Assembly: GCA_024220525.1 (NCBI GenBank)
Contig: JAMYWO010000153.1
Span: forward strand, 41,862 to 105,861
Direction: 5' to 3'
Length of the DNA: 64,000 nt
From: Cochliopodium minus
Lineage: Eukaryota; Discosea; Himatismenida; Cochliopodiidae
The notes beneath the pieces were generated by a model that was not told the origin of the DNA, did no database searches, and saw nothing but the letters and a program-made list of their open reading frames with translations. Position numbers and translations under genes: made by a program. This document shows positions 12,152-24,152 of the stretch, one piece after another. How positions within the stretch are numbered: the stretch's first letter is position 1; the number at the start of each line of letters is the position of its first letter.

Positions 12152-12402
12152 GTAAACTATAATCAAAATCAAAAAATTAAAACCACAATAAATTACCACA
12201 ATATTTTCTTCATCATTTTATGTTTTTATTTTTAATTTTATTTTTTTTTAATTTTTTTTTATTTTTTATTTATTATTTCAATTATTTTTTTTAATTTTTT
12301 ATTTTTTGTTTTAAAATTTTTTTTTTTATTTTTTATTATTTTTTTTTTACTTCTTCTTTTCTCTTTAGATTTTCTTTCAGTCTGTTCAATTCCTCTTGTA
12401 TT

Positions 12403-12480
12403 NTATTTCATTTATTTCATTTATTTCATTTATTTCATTTATTTCATTTATTTCATTTATTTCATTTATTTCATTTATTT
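12403..12480. repeat. Assembly gap (N) and 9-nt tandem repeat
   Basis: An N at 12403 is followed by about eight perfect copies of the unit TATTTCATT. Just upstream, 12370-12402 looks like the start of an exon after an AG acceptor and is cut by the N, so sequence is probably missing or collapsed here. Confidence 0.85.
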
Positions 12481-12601
12481 TTAATTATTTTACTAATTCT
12501 TTTTTATTATCAAATTATTTTTGTTGAATTCTTTTTTTTTTCTTTTACAAACATTTCTGTCAATTTCTTTATAATTTTTCACCAAAAACATTTACGTGTA
12601 G

Positions 12602-12840
12602 GCTACACTTCACTTAATTTTGATGACTTAAAAGAAGATCCGGAAGTGTGCGAGTGGGAGAATGTAGGTGCCAACTGGATCCATGAAAACTATATCAGGG
12701 CCCAATACCAAAATTCCGATTCTGAGGACATCTACGTAGATGTTCCTCCCAAAAAAAATGTTGTATTTCGTTTAAAATGTGAGACTTTTGGCAAGATACA
12801 AGAGTCTCAAGTATTCTTTGTTAACAATCCGAATCACTAA
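12602..12840 (+). CDS. Terminal exon of unknown identity, probably the 3' end of the RFWD3-like gene
   Basis: An open exon follows an AG acceptor and ends in TAA at 12840. It encodes about 79 residues: an acidic start (NFDDLKEDPE), then alternating hydrophobic strands (NVVFRLKCETFG). It has no ATG at its start, so it must be spliced to something upstream. The nearest candidate is the RING gene, but the gap at 12403 prevents a frame check. No family was recognised; a beta-sandwich fold is possible. Confidence 0.45.
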
Positions 12841-12913
12841 AAAATAAATAAAATTGAAAAATAATAATAATAATAATAATTTTTTAAAAAATTGATATCA
12901 ATTTTGAATCTTA

Positions 12914-14634
12914 ATGAAAGAATCAGAATTTGAATTCCTCAACGAATTGCAAGAAATTAAAGATAAGAAGGGAGAAAAATCTTTCTTTGGGCTTAAATTG
13001 AGAGAAGCATTGAATAAACAAGATTTATCTTCATTGAGAGGTATGCATTAACATTTTTAAAAAATTTAGCTCACATTTATATAAATATACATTCAAATAT
13101 AAAACATTTCATTTATCTTAATATTCTTTATATTGTTGTTGAGATAAAGAAGGAAAAACACCACTCCATAAAATATTCATGTGCAAAGAAAAAGAATATG
13201 AAATAGAGAAAATAAAATTTCTGATAGAATACAAATGTGATGCCAATGCAAAAGATTATACCTTCCATAGCAAAACACCTCTTCATTATGCATTTTGAAA
13301 AGGATGGAGAATATCCAATGAAAGTGTTGAAAGAAATTTATTTTGATACAAACATTAAAGATGCTTATAGAAACACAATATTACATACTGCATGCACACA
13401 CAACCAAAATTTGAAAGTGATCAAACATTTGATAGATGAAAAAAAGATGGATTTTAATTTGATAAACGATGATAGTTTAACTCCATTCGAAATTGCTGTT
13501 CAAAATAGCAAAAATGTTGAAATAATAAAGTATTTTGTTGAAGAATTGAAATGTGAATTGAAAAAAAAGGATTTGTTTTCATTTTGTAGAGAAAATGATA
13601 GTTTGGAGATCCTTCAATATTTAGTTGAAAAAAAATGTGATGTAAGCCAAACAACTTATAATGGTGAAATACCTCTTCATTATGCTTGTGAGAAAGAAAA
13701 TAATTTTGAGATTATTAAGTTTTTGGTCGAACAAAAATCGGATATTAACCTAAAAAATAGCAATCAAGAAACTCCTTTCTGTAATTCAATTTTATTCTCG
13801 AAAGATGTGAGAGTTGTTGAATATCTCCTCCAGAAGAATTCTTTTGAAAATGAAGAGAATAAAAAACTTGCTTTTTTGAATTGTCTTTACAACGGGAATC
13901 TTGATGTTGTAAAGTTTTTGTTGGATCAATTTGATCATTATAACTTCAATGCTACGGATCAGAGCAATAATAACAAGTATTATTCACATGTTTTAATGGA
14001 GCAAAACAATAAAAATGTTGAAATATTGAAATATATGGTTGAAGAAAAAAACTTTGATTTGAAATGGATTGACCCTGAAGGATTTTCTCTTTTTAAAGTG
14101 TTTTGTGAGTCGGAAAGCCCCTCTTTTGATTGTTTCAAATATTTACTTGAAAAAAATGATTTTGATTTGAATGAAGTGAATGAACATGGTAGTTCTTCCC
14201 TTTTTAATTTTCTAGATAATTTCGATTACAAAAGTGATGACATTTTTGAAGAATTCGTGATTTTTTCTTTGTCGAATGGTGCCAATTTTCGTTTTGAAAA
14301 TGCTGTTGAACATGACAATGAAACTCCATTAAGTTTTTTGTTGAAAAAAATCAAAAAATGCAAAGGAAAAGAATCTTGCAAAAAAATAGAAAACATATTA
14401 GAAGATTATGAAAATGGAATTATTTGGAATGTTGAAAACCATCATTTCTTTCCTATTAAATTGAGAAATATCATTTTTCAATTTACTATTTCCTTGAAAA
14501 CTACTTTGAAACAAAAAAAAGGAATTAAATTTCCGAAATATCTTGTTTACATCATCATTCGCAACATTGTTTCCAACTTTCTTTTTTCATTACTTAATCC
14601 AACAAACAATAAAAAAAGAAAAAGAAAAGACTAA
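12914..14634 (+). CDS. Ankyrin-repeat protein with one-base frameshift and shared C-terminal module
   Basis: Exon 1 is 12914-13040 and exon 2 is 13150-14634. Ankyrin repeats (KTPLHYAF, NTILHTACTHN, EIPLHYACEKEN) run through most of the protein, about 550 residues. At 13293-13296 a run of four T puts TGA right after LHYAF. With three T the frame would continue as LHYAFEKDGEY into the long downstream frame, so one extra base separates the two halves. The C-terminus (about 14420-14600) has the pattern WNVENHHFFP, IIFQF, KFPKYLVYIII, which also ends the RCC1 proteins near 29 and 33 kb. Ankyrin repeats bind proteins; the partner is unknown. The frameshift may be a sequencing error in a homopolymer, or may mark a young pseudogene. 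Confidence 0.8.
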
Positions 14635-15066
14635 AATAATCAGTGAAAGAGTTCTTGACTGTTTGGGGAAAAAAAAAATAAAAATGGAGTTGTTTTATTA
14701 TCTCAATAAATAGATTGCATTATCACCGTTTTGTTCATTTTAGTTCCATAGTGACGCATGGAATACAATCATTAGCAGTCATTACAGGAAAAGAGAAGAG
14801 TAAAAAAATGGAAGTCAGTTATTTCGTTCCATCTATTTTTTGGTTCATCGCAAGACTGTTTATACCTATTTTTAAAAAAACCAATTTTTATAAGTTCACT
14901 TTCTCAAAGTTGTGGAGATAACTGATGTTTACTTTTTGTACATTGTTTTTATTTTATATGTTTTAAAAATAAATGTTTTTAATTGTATAAAAATTAATAA
15001 ATCAAATTAAAAAAAAAAGCATTTTTTTAATAATTTAATTTTTATTTCTATTAATAATATAACAAT
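14635..15066. other. Convergent intergenic spacer
   Basis: About 430 bases between the ends of the ankyrin gene and the myotubularin gene. A short open frame near 14715-14921 has no family signature and no supporting exon structure. The spacer is otherwise AT-rich. Confidence 0.4.
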
Positions 15067-18000
15067 TCATTTCTTTCGGTGATCGTGACAATCTTTGCAT
15101 ACCCTCTTGCTCTTGTGGTTGGAAATGAGCTGGAGTTTGTAGTTTGAACAAGCCGAGCAAAAAATTTTCCCACAAACTTTTTGCAAAATTTTGAAAAAAT
15201 AAAAAAACAAAATAATAAAATATAAAATGAATAAAATTTACCCCTACAATGATGTTTACGGACCATAAAAGTGAAAACTTTCTTACAACGATTACAATTA
15301 ATACTCATGGAATCAGGAACCCACAAGGGGCTGTGCACGTTGAGATCGTTGGACGAGTTGGGCTGAGGTGTCAATAAAGGCTGACTCGTAACACGTTTTC
15401 CATTATTGTTTTCTTTCGTCGGTTTTTTGGGGGTGAGCACCACAAACTCCATTTCGTTTTGATCTTTTACAAAATAAGTTTTTAATAATTTTTTTTGATT
15501 TCGTTAAAAAATTTACAAAATGAAAAAATTTTACCATTTTGATCATCAAAAGCTTCTTCATCGGTCTCATAAACTATGACCTCGTTGTTGGAATGTCTGG
15601 TGCTGTTGTAGAGCTCTTTGGTGATACTGTTCGTTTCTTTGGGGATGTAAGACTCGTACATGTTAGTATTGCTATACAATTGCGAATAATTCAACACTTT
15701 GGGCGAGGGGTTCTAAAAAATATAATAAAAAAATTTTGAAAAAAAAAATAAACAAGAGTTTTGATATTAAAAAAAAATATTAAAAATAAAGAAAAAAAAG
15801 AAAATAAATCTAAATTCAAAGATAAAAACAAAAAAAAAATATTAAAACAATTTTAAAAATATTAAAAAAAAAAAAATTGTAAAAATAAAATAATTTTAGA
15901 AGACCTCTCTCCTATTCTTTTTGAGATTCTCGCGAATGATAACGAGAGAATCCTTCAAAATCTGGTCCATGATCTGCTGAGAATAAATTAAAAGGCTCAA
16001 ATTCTTGAGTTTCTGGTTGAGCTCCTGTTTCTTTGTGTTGCAGAGGAGGTTGAGGTCTTTGTAGAGTCTTTTCTCGTCTTTGAACTCATTTTCAAAGAGA
16101 ACGCGGGGCCGCTCAGTTTGATGCACAAAAGTTGTGTCGTAGTCAAGCCAAAAATCTTTCCACAACTGGATGTGTCTTGGTGATCCCGAAAACATCAATG
16201 TTTCTTCTGTGTGACTTCAATTTTTTTTTCAATTAAAAAAAAATAAATAATGTTGTTGAATTAAAGAAATGTAAATTGTTGAAGAAAAAAATATAAATTT
16301 TAAAAATGTAAATTTTAAATGTTAATTTTAAATGTTAATTTTAAATGTTAATTTTCAAAAAAAAAAAAATTTTTTACATATAACTGTGGTTAGTGTAAAA
16401 ATCCTTCTTCTTCAACAAGTGAGTCCAAATGGAGACAGTCCTGCTGTCAATCTTGTGATAATTGCGCAACTTCTCCGAGTCGCACAGGAAATTTCCGAAA
16501 CGACAGCTGATCGCGCCTCGATAAAGAGCCAATAAAAAAGAGGAGCCAAACTCGAAAGCGGTGGGATATTGTTGTGTTAATTGAAACACGCAATCTAAAA
16601 ATTGTAAGAAGATGGGTGATCTTTGCTTTGGTTTGAATTGTCCTTCTGTTAGTCCATCGTTGGCCAGTCTGGTTGCGAACCTGTGTCCGAACGAAAACCA
16701 ATCTTGTGAAAAAAAATATGAAAAAAAAAAATATATAAAAAAAAGTGTAAAACATTTGTTGAGAAATAATTTTACATTTTTAAAAAAAATAGATAACAAA
16801 AAATAAATGGATAAAAAACCTTTTTAAAAATATTTTTTTATTATTATTATCAGCTCAATATGATAAGTTTAAATTTACGTACCTTTTTCTATCAAAATTA
16901 TGAACCCATTAATCGAGCGGTAGTAACTGTCCAGACCTAACTGAGCAATGGAACACATCATGGGTGTTCTATCCCAACCATCCGAACCTTTAAAATTCAA
17001 AATAATTAAAATTATCCAAATGAAACGATAAAAACTTTATGAAAAATTATTTTTTTTACAATGAACCAACACAGATTGTTTATTATTTATAGTTTCAATA
17101 ACTTTGTTAGAAGCTGTGATGACAGCTCCTACATGTTTGAACCAGCCAGAAACATCGATTTTAGAATGAATAGAGTTTTCGTCGTTTTCGCTGAAAATGT
17201 TGACCATCGCATCAAACGACGCCTTGATGACGTGTATATTTCCAAGCCCCATGAACTCCACCTCTACGTTTGCATAGTTACGTGTAGACTCGTAACCTCC
17301 TGATGTAGCATAGTTCGCCATGGCATTAACCAATGGTCTTTTAAGATATAAAATTATAAAATAAAATGAAAAAAATTATAATTAAAAACACAAAAAACAT
17401 AACAATTTATTTTACTAATTAAATTTTTGTATAAAAAGAAATGATAATAATATTACCTTGCATCAATTATTTTAAGTTTTTTATTGTGTTTATTTGATCT
17501 GCTTATGAGATCTATGAGAGCTTCATCTTCTTTCGATCTCGCCCCAATGACTCCCACGAGAGGTTGGGAACTACGAAGCAGCACCACTTCCTCCTCGGAT
17601 GTCCAAGTGAGTACAGGAAGCCTATTGCTGCTTCTAAAAAGTGCACTTTTTTCCAGTGTTTCGTCATTAGCTTTGAATGGCACAGCTAATAAAATGAAGA
17701 TGGTAAAATAAAGTTCAATTTATTTTTTTTTTAAAGGTAGATTTCTTTCTTCAAAAGAGGAATTTAAATATTATTTTTCTTTGAAATTATTCCAATAATC
17801 AAAATAAATGATATTCATTATAAATTTCCATATCATATTAATATGATTTTTTTTCTTACCCAATATCTGAGGATAAGTATCACATAATTTGTAGTTGGAA
17901 TTTATTTGACTGATAGTCCAGATTGTGGTCGGTAGATACATCCTCCTAAACTCATTCATAGGATCATATATATTCCATCCCTCCTGAACATGCTTTAAAT

Positions 18001-18531
18001 ACGATAAATTCTTCACTTGGGACAATTTCTGGTGATATGAATATGCAAAAAAATTTCTGATTGATTCTGTCTTCATCTGATCTAATAGAATTCTTATTTT
18101 GTTTGGATGATCTTTATTTTTGAAGATCACTGAGACACATCTCGAATCCTTGCATTTCAATGTCAATTTGTGGGTTGTTCGATCATTCATAACCTGTGAA
18201 CTTTCGATTTCTACTTGCATGATACTCCCAATGGTGATCTAACAGAATCAAAATAAAATTTTATTGTGAATTATATATCTAAATTTAATTTGGATCATGC
18301 CTTGAATAGATGTGGGGAGAGATTATTTATAGCATTAGTTGGGCAAAACAAAATTCTATAATTTGTTATAAATAATTGTCCACTGTATGATGGCCACATT
18401 GGAGTATTTAATATCACATAAGTGCATAGATTCGAATTATATAAACATTTTTCTCCAAACACCAATGATATTGGAAATTCTACCTTGATATTCAATTCTT
18501 GAGAATCACCAACATTTGGAGATTCTTTCAT
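15067..18531 (-). CDS. Myotubularin-family phosphoinositide 3-phosphatase with C-terminal FYVE finger
   Basis: Ten exons fit, with ATG at 18531 and TGA at 15067-15069. Order: PH-GRAM domain (first two exons), myotubularin phosphatase domain, then a FYVE zinc finger. The active-site loop reads VHCSDGWDRT once the phase-1 intron at 16988-17059 is removed, so the phosphatase should be active; the catalytic Cys codon itself is split by this intron. Other marks are [20 protein letters not shown] and, in FYVE, WVPD, VRKHHCRVCG and RVCKDC. The layout resembles MTMR3/MTMR4. Such enzymes remove the 3-phosphate from PI3P and PI(3,5)P2 on endosomes, and FYVE binds PI3P. The first intron (18239-18300) appears to use a GC donor. 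It is divergent from the p24 gene across 200 bases. Confidence 0.93.
16313..16354. repeat. Short 13-nt intronic tandem repeat
   Basis: About three copies of TTTTAAATGTTAA lie in a myotubularin intron, between exons ending at 16214 and starting at 16378. Confidence 0.8.
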
Positions 18532-18732
18532 AACAAAATTCCTTTTATTTTTATTTAATCAAGAAATTCTTTTTATCAGAGAATTCATTAAAAAGTTGAA
18601 TTAATCCTAGAGAAATTAATAGTAAACTTGCAATTTTACTTAATCCATTTTTATAGGTTTTTTATTTGCATTAATATATTCAAAAATAATTAAAATAAAA
18701 TTGTAATTATTTATTGAACACTCATCCAAAAA

Positions 18733-19664
18733 ATGAGACAAAAATTTTTAATATTCATTGTAATCACTTTATTTATTACAATCGCAAATTCATTGGTATT
18801 CCATTTGAGAGCAAATGAAGAATTATGTTTAGATGAACAAATCAATTATGGTAAACTAACCAAATTAATATCGAAAAGAATATTTAAATTGACATTAAAT
18901 CTTATTATCCCTTGATGATCAGATACTGTTGTGCATGGTGAATTTAGAAGTTTGGGAGCTAAATCAGAAATGTTTGCAGTCCAAGTTCTTGCACCAGAAG
19001 GGCAAAGAATCATCTGGGAAAAGTATTCCACCACAGAAGGGAGCTTTGGATTCACTGCTGAAGAATATGGAGATTATAGATTTTGTTTCAGACGTATCAC
19101 CAAAGGTATGATTCTGATTCGAAAGCATAATATCCAATTACTGATAAAAAATATTTTTACCAGAGTATAATCATCAATTATAATTATACGTGCAATATCT
19201 TGAAATATCTCATATTTAAACAATCCAAAAATTCTTTATTTAATTTTAATAAATCATCAAAACCAATTCCCTATAGGAAAAAGTTTGCCATTGGTAGCAG
19301 AAATGAGTTTCCAATTGAATACTGGAGTAGATGCAAAAGATTATTCTGCAGTTGCCAAAAAGGAACATTTGAAACCAATCGAAGTAGAAATGAAGAAAGC
19401 AGAAGATATGATCAAAGAAATATTGAATTCTTTGACTGAATGGCAAGTAAGAGAAGAAGCACATAGAGATACCAGTGAGACTGCTAATGAGACTATTGTC
19501 AACTGGAGTATTTTTACCCTCATTTTGATTGTTGGATTGGGATTATATCAAACATGTAAAACAATAAAAATAAATTTTTTTTTGAAAAAATATCACTAAC
19601 AAAATAATTATCTTTTTTAGGGTCTCTCAAAAGATTCTTGAAAACCAAAAGAGTTATTGATTAA
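18733..19664 (+). CDS. p24/TMED family cargo receptor of COPI/COPII vesicles
   Basis: Four exons: 18733-18850, 18923-19105, 19277-19555 and 19621-19664. Order: signal peptide (IFIVITLFITIANS), GOLD domain with two Cys (NEELCLDEQ and YRFCFRR), a coiled-coil stretch (VEMKKAEDMIKEIL), one membrane segment, and a short cytosolic tail. Splicing yields GLYQTWSLKRFLKTKRVID, and the LKRFLKTKRV tail is typical of p24 proteins. They cycle between ER and Golgi and help load cargo such as GPI-anchored proteins. The length of about 208 residues matches the family. The subfamily is not resolved. Confidence 0.92.
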
Positions 19665-19784
19665 AACAAATAGAGATCTCTATCTCTTTGCTATATAAAA
19701 TATTTAAGTTTTTCTATCAATATTATTAAAAAATAATAAAATATAAAAAAAAAAAAATCTTTTGTTGTAATATTGAAAATTAAA

Positions 19785-21386
19785 ATGAAGAATGTTCCAC
19801 AAAAAACCAGATCTACTCAAGAGAATGAATCTCATGAAGTTTATAAACAATTATTTATAGAATTTGTTGAGAACAGCATAAAAGAAAATGGAATCGAAGA
19901 AGAAAATTTTTCATCTAATTTGCAGGATTTATATTTTAAAAATTCTACATTCCCAAAGGGAAATAATTTGGTTGCTTTGAAGGATCAAGAAGTGAGAAAC
20001 ACCATCTTCAGACCTCTCTTTTTTAGACATATAAAAGATTCTGTAAATGAAGGAGCTTTGTGGGATCATTACATTAAATTATTTGATTTAATACTCAATG
20101 GAAATGAAGAATCATTAAAGGATTTAGATCTTCCAAATGAATGGTAACAAAAAAAAAAAACTTTCATCCAAAATAAAATTAACACTTCTTATGGGATAGA
20201 TGATACTATTTCCTTATTAAAATAATCTATTCCCAATAATTTCTTAATTTTTTCGAAAATTAGGGTATGGGATTTCATTGATGAATTCATCTATCAATAT
20301 CAAGCAATAGAATTTAATAAATCCAGATTGTTTCTCAAAGGAGAAATTGATATAAAGAAAATAGACGATAAAAAATGGAATATAATCACAATTTTCACTT
20401 ATTTGGAAAAATTTGTGCGCAAATCAGAAATTGTTGAAGTACTTTCCAGACCACATAAAGATTCAGAAACCATTCTCAATGCAACAGGATATAAACATTT
20501 GTTGCAATTATTTGGATACATGTCTTTACAAGGATTATTTAGATTAAATTGCATGATAGGAGATTATCTCTATGCTATCAAACTTGCAGAGCCAATCATT
20601 GGTTTGGGAAGATTGAAAAACAGATCCATTTTGAGCGAGATCACACCTATCTGCCACATCGACACCTATTACTACATATCCTTTGCTTATATGATGATCA
20701 GACGCTATAATGATTGTATCACCTCTCTCCAATACATCCTCAGCTACATTGAGAAAAACACAAAATACATCCAATCTCGTTCCTATCGCTACCAACAACT
20801 CTTCAAGAAGACCGAACAACTCTACTCCATCCTCATCATTGTTTTCTCCTTATCCCCTCAACCCATCGAATTCACCTTGTACACCAAAGTGAACGAAAAG
20901 GGATCCGAATTTATGGAACAGATCAGAGAAGGGGAGCTCGCAGGATTCGATCAACTCTTCCATAACTGTGCTCCAAAGTTCCTCTCTCTTTCTCCTATCA
21001 ACGCTGAAGTCAAAGAGGACAGACACTTGCAAACCTACAACCTTCAAAAGGAATTGTTCATTTCTGATATACAACAACAACTTTCCCTTCCAAAAATCTC
21101 TTCCTACCTCAAATTGTATTCTTCCATTGAGATCACCAAGCTCGCTGGCCTTTGTGGTTTGTCCAACCAAAATCTCACCAAATTCCTTTTGTCCACCAAG
21201 AATAAGACCAGAAAGGTCGTCGATTCCGTCAAGATGAGAGGTGATAGTTTGGGTCATTTCTTCATCATCAGGGATATGATTCATGTAGATACCAACAAGA
21301 GACAGGATAAATTCAAGAAAATTTTTGTTGACGAATTCATAGGCCAGAGTGGAAAATTACAGAGAATCATCAATTTGATCAAGTAA
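19785..21386 (+). CDS. EIF3L: Eukaryotic translation initiation factor 3 subunit L
   Basis: Two exons, 19785-20143 and 20264-21386, joined within a Trp codon, give about 493 residues. Recognisable eIF3L blocks are YKHLLQLFGYMSLQGLFRL, DTYYYISFAYMMIRRYNDCI, CAPKFLSLSP and, in the C-terminal PCI domain, SYLKLYSSIEITKLAGLCGL and FFIIRDMIHVDT. The last helices (FVDEFIGQSGKLQRI) match family ends. It is part of the eIF3 scaffold on the 40S subunit. The ATG at 19785 gives the natural N-terminus. Codon use in the second half is less AT-rich than in the first. Confidence 0.95.
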
Positions 21387-21558
21387 AAATATCAAAGATT
21401 CCCTCTCTTTGAAAGAGATATTATTTAATCTTATTAAAATATTCAATCAAAATTAATTACTTTCTCGAATTTCTTTTTTGAATTACTTTGAATAAGATCT
21501 TGGTGGATATGATCTTTCAAAAACTCATTTTCTTCATAAAAAAAAAAAATTGGAGTAA

Positions 21559-22630
21559 ATGAAGAAGAAAACAAGCACAAATAATATCAATAATAAAAAG
21601 AAACAACCTATTGTTAATAATAATCCACCATTACGTAATCCAATCAAAAATAATAAAATTATAATAAAATTTTATTTATGCCAAAAATTTAATTTCTTTC
21701 ACCATATAAATAGCAATAGGACAATATGCTTGCCCTTATTGTAATGAATCTTTTGATGAATTGGGGTTAGGGAAACATGTTATAGAAACACATAATAAAG
21801 AGGATCCTAGGGTGGTATGTCCTATCTGTGCATCAAGGCCGGGTGGAAATCCTAATTATAAAAGCGCAGATTATTTTGGGCATATGACAATGAGACATGG
21901 GGCACCCAATATCAACACAGTCTACAATGATATCAACAATAACATCCCTCCTCCTCCTCCTCTTTTTACAACTACGACAACTACTCCAACCATCCCAAAG
22001 ACAGGAGGACTCTTCAAAAAATCCGCTCCCCTCACTAATCCTTTGACCCCAAAGGCTGTCACAAGAAAATTGGAAGTCGCTCCATTTAGTACAGGGAGGG
22101 GTGATCCAACATGGGAATATGTATGGAAATTGGATAAAGAAAATAGGTACATAATTTTAACATAATTTTTTAATCCAAAAATTTTAAATATATTTCTCGT
22201 ATCTTATTGTTAAATTGTATTTCCCATATAATAAAAATATTTGATAGATATTAATTGACTTATGGAATTTGAGTTCAATATAATAATTTCATATTTCTTG
22301 ATTTTGGGATTCATAATTTAATCATTTTTAAATCTTTCTTAAAACTTTAGTAATTCGATATATCATATCAATTGCAAAACCTGTAATAATAAAATATCAT
22401 TTAACGAGGCCAGAGCCTTCCTCCCTTGTGGTCACTCCTTCCACGAAACTTGTCTTGAGGACAAAAACTCCCTTCCCGTTTGTACATTCTGCCAAAAAGA
22501 GGAAGAGGAGGCGGAGATAAAAGAAAATAAGCAATCTCAAAATAATAATGTTAATAGTAATGATAAATTGTTTGTAGAAGGGAAAAAAAAAAATTCAAGA
22601 AAGAAGAAAACCCAACCCAACAAAAAGTAA
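21559..22630 (+). CDS. Di19-type zinc finger and RING finger protein
   Basis: Three exons: 21559 to about 21630 (donor GTAATC), 21721-22146 and 22351-22630. A Lys/Asn-rich leader is followed by paired Di19-type zinc fingers, QYACPYCNESFDELGL and VCPICASRPGG with DYFGHMTMRH, very close to the Di19 region of KCMF1. After a Pro/Thr linker comes a RING-like finger (CKTCNNKISF, PCGHSFHETC, VCTFCQ), then a Lys-rich tail. KCMF1-like and Di19 proteins work in ubiquitination and stress responses. Here the ZZ finger of KCMF1 is absent and a RING sits at the C-terminus, so a ubiquitin-ligase role is likely but inferred. Confidence 0.85.
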
Positions 22631-22804
22631 CTCCTTCTCTTGTTGTTGTTTCTTCTGCCTTACCTCACAACAAACGATTCAATCACAGGAATCTATACAT
22701 ATTTACTTTGTTTTTGTTGATTATCTTTGTCATTTGGAAAATAATAAATTAAATTCAATTTTTAATAAATTAAAATCTTTTTTTTTTAATAATAAATTAA
22801 AATT

Positions 22805-24043
22805 TCAATTTCCCAAAGAAGTCTTTCTAGGCTTTGTGTTTCTGTTTCTGTTATTGTTGTTTTTGTTTGGCCTTTTGTTGGGAGTCTTGTTAGGAGTTTT
22901 TCTTGGGGCTTGATTCTTTGAAGGTGGTGTTTTCTTAGTAGGAGCAGTTTGTTTATCAGTAGCAGGTTTTTTAGGGGCTTGTCCCTTGAATTTCCCGTTT
23001 TGTAATTTCTCAACAACACTCTCTCTAATAGCAGTAAGAACTTGACTCTCTTTCTCTTGTTTCTTTTTCTTTTTTTCGACTTGTTGTTCTTCCCACTCAA
23101 TTTTGCTTTTATCTTTTTCTATTTTTTGATCTCTAACGGAGTCCAGTTGTTTGTTGATAGTCTCTAAAATGTCAAGATCTTCATTAGTGGTTGTGGTTCT
23201 CTTTTTTCCATTTTTGGTAGTATTGGAAGCTCTAGGTTTTTTTGCGTTGTTTTTGTCTTTTTTGTCATTGTCGGATCTTTTGGAGATTTCTCTTTCTCTG
23301 TTATCTCTCTCCTTTCTTTTTTTGAACAATCTCTTTTTTCTTTCTGCAAGTGTTTCTCTGTGAGGCAATAACTTTAAAAAAAGATTAGATGATTTAAAAG
23401 AAAAAAGTTTGAATTTAATTTTAATTTATTTTAAATTTTAATTTTATTTATATAAATTTTACTTTTTCATCCATTTCTTTTATTGGCAATTCAGCAGTTA
23501 ATGTGCCATGAGCAAACGATGCTTGTGGTTCTTCTCCCTCTTTGATATCGATTTTGATTCCATATGGATATGGGAAACTATTCAAAATTTAAAAAAAAAT
23601 TAAATATCAATCGGAGAAATAATTTGGAAAATTTTTATATATTTTTGATGTTGATAATTTTCTTGGGTTTTTTACTTTAGATAATATTTTTTGGAATATT
23701 TGAGTGTATCGAGATGGAAATGTGTTGCTGTCGGATCGAAATTTATCATTTGGGGAGGTATTTTATGCAACATTACCTTTATACTCAATACATTTTTATA
23801 TTTTTTGTATTTGATTTGATAATTTGGCTCTTCTCTCTTTTCTAATCAGATCATATCAAAAAAAAAATTGATTCATAGGAACATTATAAGAAAAATATAT
23901 TGGTAAAATAAAATGGAATACAGTTATATATCCTACATAAGAACTCCATTCTTTGGATTTTTTAAAATATCATTTTATTTACCTTCATTATTTGATTCTG
24001 CGATATTTTCTTGCACTTGTTCTTCATTGTTATTATCACTCAT
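22805..24043 (-). CDS. CS/HSP20-like domain protein with Lys-rich tail
   Basis: Four exons fit. ATG at 24043 gives an acidic start (MSDNNNEEQVQ). Exons 2 and 3 then read EEPNYQIKYKKYKNVLSI, then HLDTLKYSKKYYL, FPYPYGIKIDI and HGTLTAELPIKE, a strand pattern like the p23/HSP20-type CS fold of PIH1 and related co-chaperones. The last exon (23368 to 22805) is a highly charged coiled coil and Lys/Asn-rich tail of about 185 residues. If the fold is right, the protein may be a co-chaperone for RNP or dynein assembly, but I do not recognise the exact family. It is divergent from TYW1 with about 110 bases between the starts. Confidence 0.65.
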
Positions 24044-24152
24044 TGTCTAATGTTTTCTTATAAAAATCTCACAATTTTGGTTTTTTTTTTATTTTAATTA
24101 TAAAGATTAAATAAATGAGAAATAAATAAAAAAAAAAGCTTTATAACAAGGA

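Noticed and set aside
14715-14921. 68-codon plus frame after the ankyrin gene
   Set aside because: No family, no strong start, and not longer than noise in this base composition.
20850-21284. 144-codon minus frame
   Set aside because: Antisense shadow of the conserved eIF3L exon.
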